From NCBI GenBank assembly GCA_016713665.1, contig JADJOR010000005.1, positions 806,001 through 870,000 of the forward strand: a DNA stretch of 64,000 bases, given 5' to 3'. The stretch comes from Deltaproteobacteria bacterium. Its GTDB lineage: Bacteria > Myxococcota_A > UBA9160 > UBA4427. The notes under the pieces were generated by a model. The model was not told the origin of the DNA, ran no database searches, and saw only the letters and a list, made by a program, of their open reading frames with translations. Below are positions 9,160-17,111 of the stretch, piece after piece. The stretch's first letter is position 1. The number at the start of each line of letters is the position of its first letter. The position numbers and the translations under genes are program-made.

Positions 9160-9609
9160 CTAACGCGCTTCGAGCCGGAAGATCGTCGGCCGGCCCCGCA
9201 CCAGGGTCGCCAGCACGTCGCCGAATCCGTACTTCGCGCGGAAGCCGGCCGTGACGCGCTCGAGCTCCGCCGCGTCCGTCACCACCGTCGCGCGGACCGC
9301 GAGCTCGACCTTCCCGATCCGCAGCGCGACGTCTCCGTTGCGGCGCGTGTTGCCGACCCAGCGCCCGCCGCCGCCCCGCACATAACCCATGCCCTCCGAG
9401 ACGCAGAGCCAGATCGTCGTCGCGCGCTGCTTCCCGTCCTCGTCGGCGTGCAGGACGACGACCGTCCGCGCATCGGCGTGAGTCGACCAGTCGATGCCCG
9501 GGACGACGGCGCTCGCGCCGACGGCCACGAGGACGGCGAGGGCCGTCGCGAACGCGGTCGCAGGCGCGCGGCCCGGGCCGCGGACCAACAAATTTCTCGA
9601 GATCGACAT
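9160..9609 (-). CDS. Small membrane-anchored protein, possibly DUF2255/split-barrel type
   Basis: A 149-residue protein. Residues 18-37 are hydrophobic (ATALAVLVAVGASAVV), a signal anchor or uncleaved signal. The remainder, with TTIWLCVSEG, GYVRGGGGRWVGNTRRNG and a Val-rich strand after it, resembles the small FMN/F420 split-barrel-like DUF2255 proteins in outline, but the similarity is faint and no cofactor motif can be named. The ATG follows an excellent AGGAGGATT. Convergent with rplC. I would treat it as a real gene of unknown role. Confidence 0.6.
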   Translation of the reverse strand: MSISRNLLVRGPGRAPATAFATALAVLVAVGASAVVPGIDWSTHADARTVVVLHADEDGKQRATTIWLCVSEGMGYVRGGGGRWVGNTRRNGDVALRIGKVELAVRATVVTDAAELERVTAGFRAKYGFGDVLATLVRGRPTIFRLEAR

Positions 9610-9688
9610 GGAATCCTCCTCGCCGTGCGCGGGGCGCTACCGGGTGGCTCGTGTGGCATTGGCTTCGACACGATACCCGCTGACTCGC

Positions 9689-10162
9689 TCACCACAGCCG
9701 ATCGAGCCACAGCTCGGGCGGTAGCCACACGATGCGATCCGGGTCGGCGAGCCTTGCTTCATCGATCGGGCTACCGGCGTTGACCGCTGCGCGTACCGAT
9801 CGCAGCAAGGCAGTCCAGTCCGAGGCGCGCGCAGCCAGGCGGATGCCGACGCGGTTGTTGTGCGCGTCCATGCGATGACTCGCGGCGTCGTCGTCGCCTT
9901 CCATGACCGCCGTGGTCCATTCGACGAAGCGCGGCGAGCTCGTCCACGCGACGATCGAGCTGGCGAGGCTGTGCCGATAGGCGTCGGCGGGCCCGTGCGT
10001 GCCGCCTTCGAGACCGCTGCGCAGCGTGATGGCGTAGGTGGTGCCCAGCACGAACGTCGGATAGGTCCCGAGCAGGAGGACGGCGATTAGAAGGAGCCGC
10101 CGACGTGAACGCCGCGTCCGGTCGGCCGCCGGGATCGGTGAGGAGGGCAGACCTTCAGGCAT
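9689..10162 (-). CDS. Membrane-anchored DUF6973-like protein
   Basis: A 157-residue protein with a basic N-terminus and one hydrophobic segment (RLLLIAVLLLGTYPTFVLG, about 22-40). The rest shows two short motifs, GPADAYRHSLAS and MDAHNNRVGIRLA, separated by about 40 residues. The pairing of a DxxRH motif with a later MDxHNNxxG motif is that of DUF6973-type domains, whose His/Asp/Asn residues suggest a metal- or hydrolase-type site; activity is unproven. The ATG at 10162 has no obvious ribosome site. It lies on the same strand as the next exported protein, 38 bases downstream of it. Confidence 0.62.
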   Translation of the reverse strand: MPEGLPSSPIPAADRTRRSRRRLLLIAVLLLGTYPTFVLGTTYAITLRSGLEGGTHGPADAYRHSLASSIVAWTSSPRFVEWTTAVMEGDDDAASHRMDAHNNRVGIRLAARASDWTALLRSVRAAVNAGSPIDEARLADPDRIVWLPPELWLDRLW

Positions 10163-10200
10163 CGAATCGGACCGGGAGACGAGCGATCATCCCTCGATCA

Positions 10201-10863
10201 TCACGGCCACACCGCTCGCCGGAGCGCCGCGATCTTCGCCCGCCCCGGATGCACGACCTGCGGGCCGAGGCGCGCGAACTCGAGCTGGCTGTCGGTGATC
10301 GGGTCGGCGTCGCGGCCGGCGAGGCGCGCGGCGACGACCGGCGAGCCGAGGCGCTCGAGCGTGACACGCATCTCCTGCTCGCAGCGCGCCGCCGTCGCGC
10401 CGTTCACCTCGCAGCGCCGCGCGAGCCGTGGCCGCAGCGCGCCGAAGAGGGCGGCGGCGGCATTCGGATCGAGGTCGCGGATCGAAGCCGCCATGCCGGC
10501 CGCGCTCGACCACGGGCCGACCGGCCAGGTCGCGGGCTCCATGCGCCCGGGTCGCGCCCGGGGCTTCTCCTGGGCGACGAGCCGCGCGCTCTCGATCGCC
10601 GAGTCGAGCCACGAGTCGGGGACCATCTCGCTCGCGATCCAAGGGTCGAGGATCGCGAGGTTGATGATCTGGGGCAGCGCCGGCGCGATCTTCTCGAGGG
10701 TCGCATCGTCGAGCGTGAGGGCCGGACCACTCGCCGCCGGCGACTGACCCGACTGACCCGACTGATCGACCGCGCTCGAAGGGCTCGGCCCCGCCGCCAG
10801 CGCGATGACCACGATGGACGGGAGCAGGGCGAGCAGGCTCTGGCCGGTGATGCGATCGATCAT
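10201..10863 (-). CDS. Exported protein of unknown function
   Basis: A 220-residue protein. The ATG at 10863 sits after GAGGAGTCGAGACG, which is why I prefer it to longer starts. Residues 1-32 look like a signal peptide (ITGQSLLALLPSIVVIALAAG). The mature part is helix-rich, with a short Gln/Ser-Gly run (QSGQSGQS) and two Cys (RRCEVNG, ARCEQEM) that could form one disulfide in the periplasm. I recognise no family. It diverges from the metallophosphoesterase gene, with about 100 bases between starts. Confidence 0.55.
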   Translation of the reverse strand: MIDRITGQSLLALLPSIVVIALAAGPSPSSAVDQSGQSGQSPAASGPALTLDDATLEKIAPALPQIINLAILDPWIASEMVPDSWLDSAIESARLVAQEKPRARPGRMEPATWPVGPWSSAAGMAASIRDLDPNAAAALFGALRPRLARRCEVNGATAARCEQEMRVTLERLGSPVVAARLAGRDADPITDSQLEFARLGPQVVHPGRAKIAALRRAVWP

Positions 10864-10963
10864 CGTCTCGACTCCTCGATGGGTTCCCCGGCTCGACACC
10901 CGCCCGCGCGACCGGGTTCCGCCCGTGGCCCCGGTCTGGCATGCTGCGCCCGGGAGGTCTCGC

Positions 10964-12412
10964 ATGTCCGCCGCACGTCCGTCCACCGCCGATCCGCGCC
11001 CGCCGCGCCGCCGCGCCCGCCCGGCCTTCGCCGCCCGCTGGCTCGGCCGCGACGCCTTCGCCGGCCGCCGCGTCGCCGCCGTGGCGCTCGTCGCCCTCGC
11101 GGCCTTCGCCCTCGTCCCGCTCCAGGCCTGTCAGCATGCCGGTGCCGATCTCTCCGACGGCCAGCGCGACAAGTCGAAGACGATCTTCGAGATCGCGATG
11201 ATCCCGGATACCCAGAACTACGTCGACTACAGCCATCAGCGCGCCGAGGGCTTCGTCTTCGACGCGAGCCATCTCCTGATGGAGCAGATGCGTTGGATCG
11301 CCTCGCGCACCGTCGGCGAGGGCGGCAAGATCGCCTTCGTCGCCGCCGTCGGCGACGTCTGGCAGCACCAGTCGCTCCCGATCGCCAAGGACCACGCCGA
11401 CCGCGGCCAGCGCGCCGTCGCGAATCCCTTCTTCGCCGGCCATTTCGATCCGACGCCGAAGACCCAGTCCGTCGAGATCCCGAAGGCGATCGAGGCCTAC
11501 GAGATTCTCGCCGACTCGGAGATCCCCTTCGGCGTCGCCCCCGGCAATCACGACTACGACGCGATGTGGACCTCGAGCGAGTTCCCGCCGAACACGAAGA
11601 AGGCCCGCGACAAGCTGACCTTCAGCGCCGAGGACATCGGCATCCTCCACGTCGGCGGCCTCGACAACTTCCGCTCCGCCTTCGGCGACGACAAGCCCTT
11701 CTTCGCGGGCAAGCCGTGGTACGTGGCGAGCTTCCGGGGCGGTGCGAACAGCGCGCAGCTCTTCGAGGCCGGCGGCTACGCGTTCCTCCACTTCGCCCTC
11801 GAGATGCAGGCCGACGACGAGGTCGTCGCGTGGGTCGAGTCGGTCATGAAGAAGCATCCGGGTCACCCGACGATCCTCTCGACCCACGACTATCTCGATC
11901 CCCGCGGCGAGCGCCGCGCGAACCCGATCATCGACCTCGACCGCGTCGACCCGGACCATCACAACAGCGCCGAGGAGCTCTTCCGCAAGCTGATCGCGAA
12001 GAACGACCAGATCTTCCTCGTGCTCTGCGGCCACCACCACGGCCAGAGCTTCCGCGTCGACGAGAACGAGCAGGGTCACGAGGTCTACCAGATGCTCGCC
12101 GACTATCAGGACCGCGGTCAGGCGGGCCTCGACTCGGGCCAGCCCCTCGATCCCTATCTGCGGGGGCCGACGGGGATCGGCGACGGCTGGCTCCGGATCC
12201 TGCGCTTCGAGACGGGCGGCGTCGCGCCACGGATCGACGTGCGGACCTATTCGACCCATTACCGAAGGCTCTCGAGCGAGCTCGAGCGCTATGCGGACTG
12301 GTACCGACCTCACGAGCAGCCGAATATGAGCGACGCGGAGTTCCTCGCGGCGGAGGAGTTCACGGTGCCCCTCGTCGACTTCCGCGAGCGCTTCGGCCCG
12401 CCCAATCTCTGA
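10964..12412 (+). CDS. Calcineurin-like metallophosphoesterase lipoprotein
   Basis: A 482-residue secreted metallophosphoesterase. A basic N-terminus and hydrophobic run end in LVPLQACQ, a plausible lipobox with Cys at about 56, so the enzyme is likely lipid-anchored. The metal ligands are in order: IPDTQNY (Asp), VGDVW (Asp), GNHDY (Asn-His), a later STHDY and CGHHHG (His pair). These hold two divalent metals for hydrolysis of phosphate esters. The RLLS-type C-terminal beta domain has no name I can give. ATG follows GGGAGGT. Substrate unknown; phosphodiesterase or purple-acid-like roles are possible. Confidence 0.82.
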   Translation: MSAARPSTADPRPPRRRARPAFAARWLGRDAFAGRRVAAVALVALAAFALVPLQACQHAGADLSDGQRDKSKTIFEIAMIPDTQNYVDYSHQRAEGFVFDASHLLMEQMRWIASRTVGEGGKIAFVAAVGDVWQHQSLPIAKDHADRGQRAVANPFFAGHFDPTPKTQSVEIPKAIEAYEILADSEIPFGVAPGNHDYDAMWTSSEFPPNTKKARDKLTFSAEDIGILHVGGLDNFRSAFGDDKPFFAGKPWYVASFRGGANSAQLFEAGGYAFLHFALEMQADDEVVAWVESVMKKHPGHPTILSTHDYLDPRGERRANPIIDLDRVDPDHHNSAEELFRKLIAKNDQIFLVLCGHHHGQSFRVDENEQGHEVYQMLADYQDRGQAGLDSGQPLDPYLRGPTGIGDGWLRILRFETGGVAPRIDVRTYSTHYRRLSSELERYADWYRPHEQPNMSDAEFLAAEEFTVPLVDFRERFGPPNL

Positions 12413-12463
12413 GCGCGCGCCGAGCGGGCCCGCGAGTCCGCTGCGCCCGAGGACCCGCCCGCC

Positions 12464-13075
12464 ATGGCCCGCTACGAACGCAAGGACCGGCTCCACCAGC
12501 GGGCGAAGGACGAGGGCCTGCGCTCGCGCGCGGCCTACAAGCTCGACGAGCTGCAGAAGGAGTGGAAGCTCCTGCGCGCGGGACAGCGCGTCTTCGACCT
12601 CGGCTGCTGGCCGGGCGGCTGGCTCGAGGTCGCGGCGAAGCTCGTCGGGCCGGGAGGGCGCGTCGTCGGCGTCGACCTCGCGACGGTCGAGCCGAAGATC
12701 CCGGCGGCCCAGGTCGTCAGCCTCGTCGGCGATCTCGAGGACCCGAAGATCGCGGAGCGCCTGCGCGAGGCGCTCGGGGCGGAGCGCGCCGACGTCGTGC
12801 TGTCGGACGCGGCGCCCAAGCTGACCGGCGTCCGCGAGCGGGACCGCGCCAACGAGGAGCGGCTGCTCGAGGCGGTGGAGCGGCTGCTGCCCGAGCTGCT
12901 CGCGAAGGGCGGGGCGTTCGTCGTCAAGATCCTCGAGGGGCCCGAGGCGCAGGTCGTCGACAAGCGGATCCGCGCCGCGTTCGAGCAGGCGAAGACGGTG
13001 AAGCTCGACGCGACCCGCAAGGGGAGCACCGAGCGCTACCTCGTCGCCCGCGGCTACCGCGGCGGCCCCGCCTGA
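12464..13075 (+). CDS. rlmE: 23S rRNA (uridine-2'-O)-methyltransferase
   Basis: A 203-residue FtsJ/RlmE-family enzyme that 2'-O-methylates U2552 of 23S rRNA in the late large-subunit particle, using SAM. The SAM loop FDLGCWPGGW (44-53) is intact, and the K-D-K-E tetrad is present: Lys26 (RSRAAYKL), Asp115 (LSDAAPK), Lys155 (VVKIL), Glu190 (STERYLV). Length matches E. coli RrmJ (209). Intergenic distance to the upstream metallophosphoesterase is 51 bases, so it may share its transcript. Confidence 0.93.
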   Translation: MARYERKDRLHQRAKDEGLRSRAAYKLDELQKEWKLLRAGQRVFDLGCWPGGWLEVAAKLVGPGGRVVGVDLATVEPKIPAAQVVSLVGDLEDPKIAERLREALGAERADVVLSDAAPKLTGVRERDRANEERLLEAVERLLPELLAKGGAFVVKILEGPEAQVVDKRIRAAFEQAKTVKLDATRKGSTERYLVARGYRGGPA

Positions 13076-13172
13076 GCGCGCGGCCCGGCCGGCTCGCGCG
13101 GCGTGGGCAGCCCGGGATGATCGACTAGAATCGGCCCCCGCCTACCATCCCCAAGCGCCCCAGGAGCCTTCG

Positions 13173-13667
13173 ATGACAAGCCCCCGCTCGCCCCGCCCCT
13201 TCTCGGTCCTCGGTGTCCAGCAGATCGCCGTCGGCGCCCTCGACAAGCAGCGGCTGCGGGCCTTCTGGGTCGACATCCTGGGCCTGCGCTACGGCCACTC
13301 CTACAAGAGCGAGAAGGAGAACGTCGACGAGGACATCTGCGAGACCGGTGCGGGCGCTTTCACGGTCGAGGTCGATCTCATGCAGCCCATCGATCCCGCG
13401 AAGAAGCCCGCCGTCCACGATCCGGCGCTCAACCACATCGGCCTCTGGATCGACGATCTGCCCGCCGCCGTCGCGTGGCTCGAGCAGCAGGGCGTGCGCT
13501 TCACGCCGGGCGGCATCCGCAAGGGCGCCGCGGGCCACGACGTCTGCTTCATCCATCCGAAGGGCAACGCCGACTACCCGATCGGCTCCGAGGGGGTGCT
13601 CGTCGAGCTCGTGCAGGCGCCCGAGGCGGTCCGGAAGGCGTTCGAGACGATCGCGCGGGCAAGTTAG
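13173..13667 (+). CDS. VOC-family (glyoxalase/dioxygenase fold) protein
   Basis: A 164-residue protein with the paired beta-alpha-beta-beta-beta layout of the vicinal oxygen chelate superfamily. Repeat one starts at QQIAVGALDKQRLRAFW, repeat two at NHIGLWIDDLPAAVAWL; the His of NHIGLW and Glu of LVELVQAP are at metal-ligand positions. The remaining ligand in repeat one is Gln/Ala rather than the usual His, so the metal site may be altered. Related enzymes include glyoxalase I, methylmalonyl-CoA epimerase and bleomycin-resistance proteins; the substrate is not evident. The stop codon abuts the left arm of a long palindrome. Confidence 0.8.
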   Translation: MTSPRSPRPFSVLGVQQIAVGALDKQRLRAFWVDILGLRYGHSYKSEKENVDEDICETGAGAFTVEVDLMQPIDPAKKPAVHDPALNHIGLWIDDLPAAVAWLEQQGVRFTPGGIRKGAAGHDVCFIHPKGNADYPIGSEGVLVELVQAPEAVRKAFETIARAS

Positions 13668-13668
13668 G

Positions 13669-13835
13669 CTAGGAGCCTGACCCAAGATGGTGCGCGCGGC
13701 GCCTGAACGCCGATCCATCGCCGCTCGCGGCGTTGCACTCGGTCGCCGTAGCCCTGCTACGGCTCCCTCGCGCGCCTTGCGAGCGGCGTGTCTCGACGTT
13801 CAGGCATCCACGCCCATCTTGGGTCAGGCTCCTAG
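13669..13835. repeat. 167-bp nested palindromic element between convergent genes
   Basis: A symmetric structure with four stacked stems. Outer arms 13669-13690 and 13814-13835 are perfect 22-bp inverted repeats (ends CTAGGAGCC / GGCTCCTAG). Next, GCCTGAACG (13701-13709) pairs with CGTTCAGGC (13797-13805), CGCCGCTCGC (13719-13728) with GCGAGCGGCG (13779-13788), and GCCGTAG (13745-13751) with CTACGGC (13757-13763). The right arm contains the stop codon of the AI-2E gene. The size and the paired-hairpin layout resemble REP/BIME or MITE elements. It may also act as a bidirectional terminator. Confidence 0.8.
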
Positions 13836-14941
13836 ACGGCCGCCGCGGGATCGGGCTCGGGCCTTCTGCGTTTGCGGGGGATGGCGGGGCCCAGCAGGAC
13901 GGCGAGCCACTGGGTGTGGGGGTTGCTGTCGAGGGTGATCCGCGTGATCACGGTCAGCGGCACCGCGAGGACCATGCCGACCGGCCCGAGCACGAAGCCC
14001 CAGAACACGAGCGAAGAGACCACGATCAGCGGCGAGAGGCCGACGCCCTGGCCCATGACCTGGGGCTCGATGAAGGTGCCGATCGAGATGTTGATCGCGA
14101 GATAGAGGACCGCGACGGCGATCGCGGCCTCGAGACCGTTGTCGACGAGGGCCAGCGCGATCGTCGGAATCGCCGCGAGGATCGAGCCGACGGCCGGGAC
14201 GAAGTTCAGCAGGAACGCGATCAGGGCCCAGAGCGGCGCGAACTTGATGTCGAGCGCCATCAGCCCGAGGTAGATGCAGACGCCGGTGACCAGGCTCGCG
14301 ATCGTCTTGATGACGAGGTAGCGGCGGACGGCGGTCACGACCTCGCCGACCTGGCCTTCGAGGTCCGGCGACTCGCCGAAGGCGGCCTCGACCTTGCGCG
14401 GAATGCTCGCCGCCTCGACCAGGATGAAGAAGACCACGAGGAAGATCAGGAACGCGTTGTTCACGAAGGTTCCGAGGCTGCCGACGAGGTTGCCGGCGAT
14501 GCCGACGGCGGTCTTCGGGTCGAAGGGATTCGCCTCTTCGGGCGAGGCGCCGAAATCGAGGCCGAGGCGCGCGAGGCGATCGAGGATCTCGGCCGCGGTC
14601 GAGCTGAAGCGGGCCTGGTAGGACGGCAGCAGGCGGGTGAACTCGTTGATCGAGCTCGAGAGGAGGCCCCCGAAGAAGGCACCGATGCCGAGGAGCCCGA
14701 CCAGCACGATCAGCAGCGCGAGCGCGTTCGGCACCCCCATCCGCCGCAGCCAGAACAGCGCCGGCGCACACAGGAGCGCGATGAACCCCGCCAGCAGGAA
14801 CGGCACGAGGATCCCGCTCGCCGCCTTCATGCCGGCGACGATCACGACGACGCAGGCCGCGGCGAGCAGCGTATTGAGCGTCTTGGCCGAGTGGACGGCC
14901 GAGAGGACGGTCGGATGGGCGGACGAGCGCTCGGGTGTCAC
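13832..14941 (-). CDS. AI-2E family transporter (PerM/TqsA-like permease)
   Basis: A 369-residue polytopic inner-membrane protein of the AI-2E transporter (UPF0118) family. The layout is about eight membrane helices: paired helices near the N-terminus (TLLAAACVVVIVAG), a long amphipathic middle, and the family end block with LLNFVPAVGSILAAIPT and GLSPLIVVSSLVFWGFVLG then PLTVITRI. Members export small molecules or sodium; the specific role is not predictable. I start at GTG 14941, because the further upstream part to 15022 is Arg/Ala-rich low-complexity sequence not seen in the family. The stop lies in the right arm of the palindrome. Confidence 0.87.
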   Translation of the reverse strand: MTPERSSAHPTVLSAVHSAKTLNTLLAAACVVVIVAGMKAASGILVPFLLAGFIALLCAPALFWLRRMGVPNALALLIVLVGLLGIGAFFGGLLSSSINEFTRLLPSYQARFSSTAAEILDRLARLGLDFGASPEEANPFDPKTAVGIAGNLVGSLGTFVNNAFLIFLVVFFILVEAASIPRKVEAAFGESPDLEGQVGEVVTAVRRYLVIKTIASLVTGVCIYLGLMALDIKFAPLWALIAFLLNFVPAVGSILAAIPTIALALVDNGLEAAIAVAVLYLAINISIGTFIEPQVMGQGVGLSPLIVVSSLVFWGFVLGPVGMVLAVPLTVITRITLDSNPHTQWLAVLLGPAIPRKRRRPEPDPAAAV

Positions 14942-15074
14942 GGCGCAAGCATGCCGCTCCGGCGCGCGCCGCGACAGGGGCCGAGCTCGAGCGAGCGCCG
15001 GGTCGCCCCGGTTCGGGCCCAAGCTCCGCCCGGCCGCGCCCGCGTGCTAGCGTCGGCCGATCGGAGGCGCGTTC

Positions 15075-15422
15075 ATGGCCGTTGCGAGCTTCAAGAACTT
15101 CGACCTCACCGAGCTCGTCGCGAAGAGCGAGCGCCGGGGAACCCCGTACCTCGAGTTCCTGCGCGTCCCTCAGCTCTCCTGCGGCATCTACCATCTCGAC
15201 CCGAGCAGCCGCGACAATCAGAGCGCCCACGACGAGGACGAGGTCTACTTCGTCCTGAAGGGCCGCGGAAAGATCGTCGTCGACGGCAAGCCGACGGCAA
15301 TCCAGCCCGGCTCGATCCTCTACGTCCCCGCCGACACCGCCCACGAGTTCATCGAGATCGAGGAAGAGCTTTCGCTGCTCGTCTTCTTCGGCTCGGGCGG
15401 GCCGTCGGGCGCCGAGGTCTAG
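15075..15422 (+). CDS. Small cupin-domain protein
   Basis: A 115-residue single cupin barrel. The first motif is HDEDEVYFVLKGRGK, with His and Glu metal ligands, and the second is PGSILYVPADTAHEF, with a His ligand. Residues between them form a short beta turn (VDGKPTAIQPGS). One-domain cupins bind a divalent metal and serve as dioxygenases, isomerases, or ligand sensors; no substrate is evident. The ATG start is 133 bases from the AI-2E start on the other strand, so the genes diverge. Confidence 0.83.
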   Translation: MAVASFKNFDLTELVAKSERRGTPYLEFLRVPQLSCGIYHLDPSSRDNQSAHDEDEVYFVLKGRGKIVVDGKPTAIQPGSILYVPADTAHEFIEIEEELSLLVFFGSGGPSGAEV

Positions 15423-15513
15423 TCGGGAGGCGGGCCGCCTGCGGGCGCCTCGTCGCTCGCCCGCGCCGCCCCCTCTCCCGAGGCATCCGCTGCGCCGCAA
15501 CCCGATCCCTCGC

Positions 15514-15533
15514 CCCGAGCCTCTCTGCTCGGG
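15514..15533 (+). terminator. Hairpin after the cupin gene
   Basis: CCCGAGC (15514-15520), loop CTCTCT, GCTCGGG (15527-15533). A 7-bp perfect stem about 90 bases after the cupin stop, with no T run. Possible weak terminator before the sugar dehydrogenase gene; also may be a chance GC hairpin. Confidence 0.3.
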
Positions 15534-15652
15534 CGCACGGCTCCGCGGACCTGCTCGTCCTCCGGTCCGGTCGGTGATCCTTGTGAGACTCGTCATGACG
15601 GATCCCGGCGCAGCGCCCGACAAACACGGCGAACGTACGTCGGGAGGTCTGC

Positions 15653-17053
15653 ATGAATCGAGGACGGATTCGGGCTCGAGTCGCGAGCTGGCTTTACGGA
15701 GCGGCGGCCTGTGCGGGCCTGCTGGTGCTCCCGATCACCAGTCGCGCCCAGGACTTCCGCGTCGATCGTGTCGCCACGGGCCTCGCGCGCCCGGTCTTCG
15801 TGACCGCGCCGCCGGGAGACCCGTCGCGCGTCTTCGTGGTCGAGCAGCACACGGGGCAGATCCGGATCCTTCGCCGCGGGAGCTGGACGCTCGACCCCAC
15901 GCCCTTCCTCACCGTCCCCGGCGTCAGCACGGGCAGCGAGCAGGGGCTCCTCGGCCTGGCCTTCCATCCCGAGTACGCGAGCAACGGCTTCTTCTACGTC
16001 CATCTGACGAATCCCGACTCGCGCGTCCTTCGCTATTCGGTCTCTGCGAATCCCGACCTCGCGGACCCGGGGAGCGCCGTTCAGGTGCTCTCCTTCGCCC
16101 AACCCCAGTCGAATCACAACGGCGGCTGGATCGGCTTCGGAATCGATCGCTACCTCTACGTGGCTTCGGGAGACGGCGGCGGCAGCAACGATTCCGGCAC
16201 CGGCCACACGGCGAATGTCGGCAACGCCCAGGACCTCACCAGCAACCGTCTGGGCAAGATCCTGCGCGTCGACGTCGACGTCGACGGATTTCCCGACGAT
16301 CCCGACGAGAACTGGGCGGCGCCGCCGGACAATCCCTTCGTCGGTCGACCGGAAGACGACGAGATCTGGGTCTACGGGCTGCGCAATCCGTGGCGGGCGA
16401 GCTTCGATCGCGAGACAGGGGATCTCTACATCGGCGACGTCGGGCAAGGCGCGTGTGAAGAGATCGACGTCCAGCCGGCGGCGAGCGCGGGCGGCGAGAA
16501 CTACGGCTGGCGCCTGCGTGAGGGCGTGATCGCGACGCCGGGCGTGGGCGGACCGAAGCCGCCCGGCGCGATCGATCCGGTGCTCGACTATTCCCATGGC
16601 GCCGGTGGCTGCTCGAACGTTCCAGCGAGCTTCTTCGGCTTCGCCGTGACCGGGGGCTACGTCTACCGAGGCCCCGCGACGTCGCTTCGCGGACGCTATT
16701 TCTTCGCGGACTTCGCGACGGGCCGCCTCTGGTCCGCGATCTGGGACCGCTCGGCGCCCGCGGAATTCGACGGCAGCAACTATACGAGCCTCGTCGATCA
16801 CGCGGACGATCCCGCCTTCAGGCCGAGCGCCGGCGTGATCGGTTCGGTCTCGTCCTTCGGCGAGGACAGCGACGGAAACCTCTACGTCCTCGATCTGAAC
16901 GACGGCGAGGTCTTCTTCCTTCCCGAGCCTTCGGGCGAGCTGGCGTTCGTCACGCTCCTCGGCTGCGCGGGAGGGCTGGCCTGCTCCGGGCGAGCGAGGC
17001 CGCGCTCCCCGCGCCGTCCGGGCGCCTGCGTGCGGCGCGCTCGGGTCGGATGA
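15653..17053 (+). CDS. PQQ-dependent sugar dehydrogenase with PEP-CTERM tail
   Basis: A 466-residue secreted protein of the soluble glucose/sorbosone dehydrogenase six-bladed propeller family. It has a signal peptide ending SRAQ, TGLARPVFVTAPPGDPSRVFVVEQ, SNHNGGWIGFGIDRYLYVASGDGGG (His of the family active site), GLRNPWRASFDRETGDLYIGDVGQG and a late GGYVYRG block. The C-terminus is PEPSGELAFVTLLGC then RPRSPRRPG, a PEP-CTERM signal, so it should be surface-anchored via exosortase. Family enzymes oxidise sugars with PQQ and calcium; PQQ biosynthesis genes are not in the window. The basic C-tail after the hydrophobic part is longer than usual. ATG follows GGGAGGTCTGC. Confidence 0.85.
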   Translation: MNRGRIRARVASWLYGAAACAGLLVLPITSRAQDFRVDRVATGLARPVFVTAPPGDPSRVFVVEQHTGQIRILRRGSWTLDPTPFLTVPGVSTGSEQGLLGLAFHPEYASNGFFYVHLTNPDSRVLRYSVSANPDLADPGSAVQVLSFAQPQSNHNGGWIGFGIDRYLYVASGDGGGSNDSGTGHTANVGNAQDLTSNRLGKILRVDVDVDGFPDDPDENWAAPPDNPFVGRPEDDEIWVYGLRNPWRASFDRETGDLYIGDVGQGACEEIDVQPAASAGGENYGWRLREGVIATPGVGGPKPPGAIDPVLDYSHGAGGCSNVPASFFGFAVTGGYVYRGPATSLRGRYFFADFATGRLWSAIWDRSAPAEFDGSNYTSLVDHADDPAFRPSAGVIGSVSSFGEDSDGNLYVLDLNDGEVFFLPEPSGELAFVTLLGCAGGLACSGRARPRSPRRPGACVRRARVG

Positions 17054-17111
17054 ATCGGAGCGCGCACCGTTCCCCGGTCGGCGCGTGGGGCGCGGCAGCG
17101 CGGGCTCGAGC

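Noticed and set aside
13824..15623. Open frame running over the AI-2E gene in another frame
   Set aside because: Arg/Ala/Pro-rich, no similarity; the AI-2E frame is clear.
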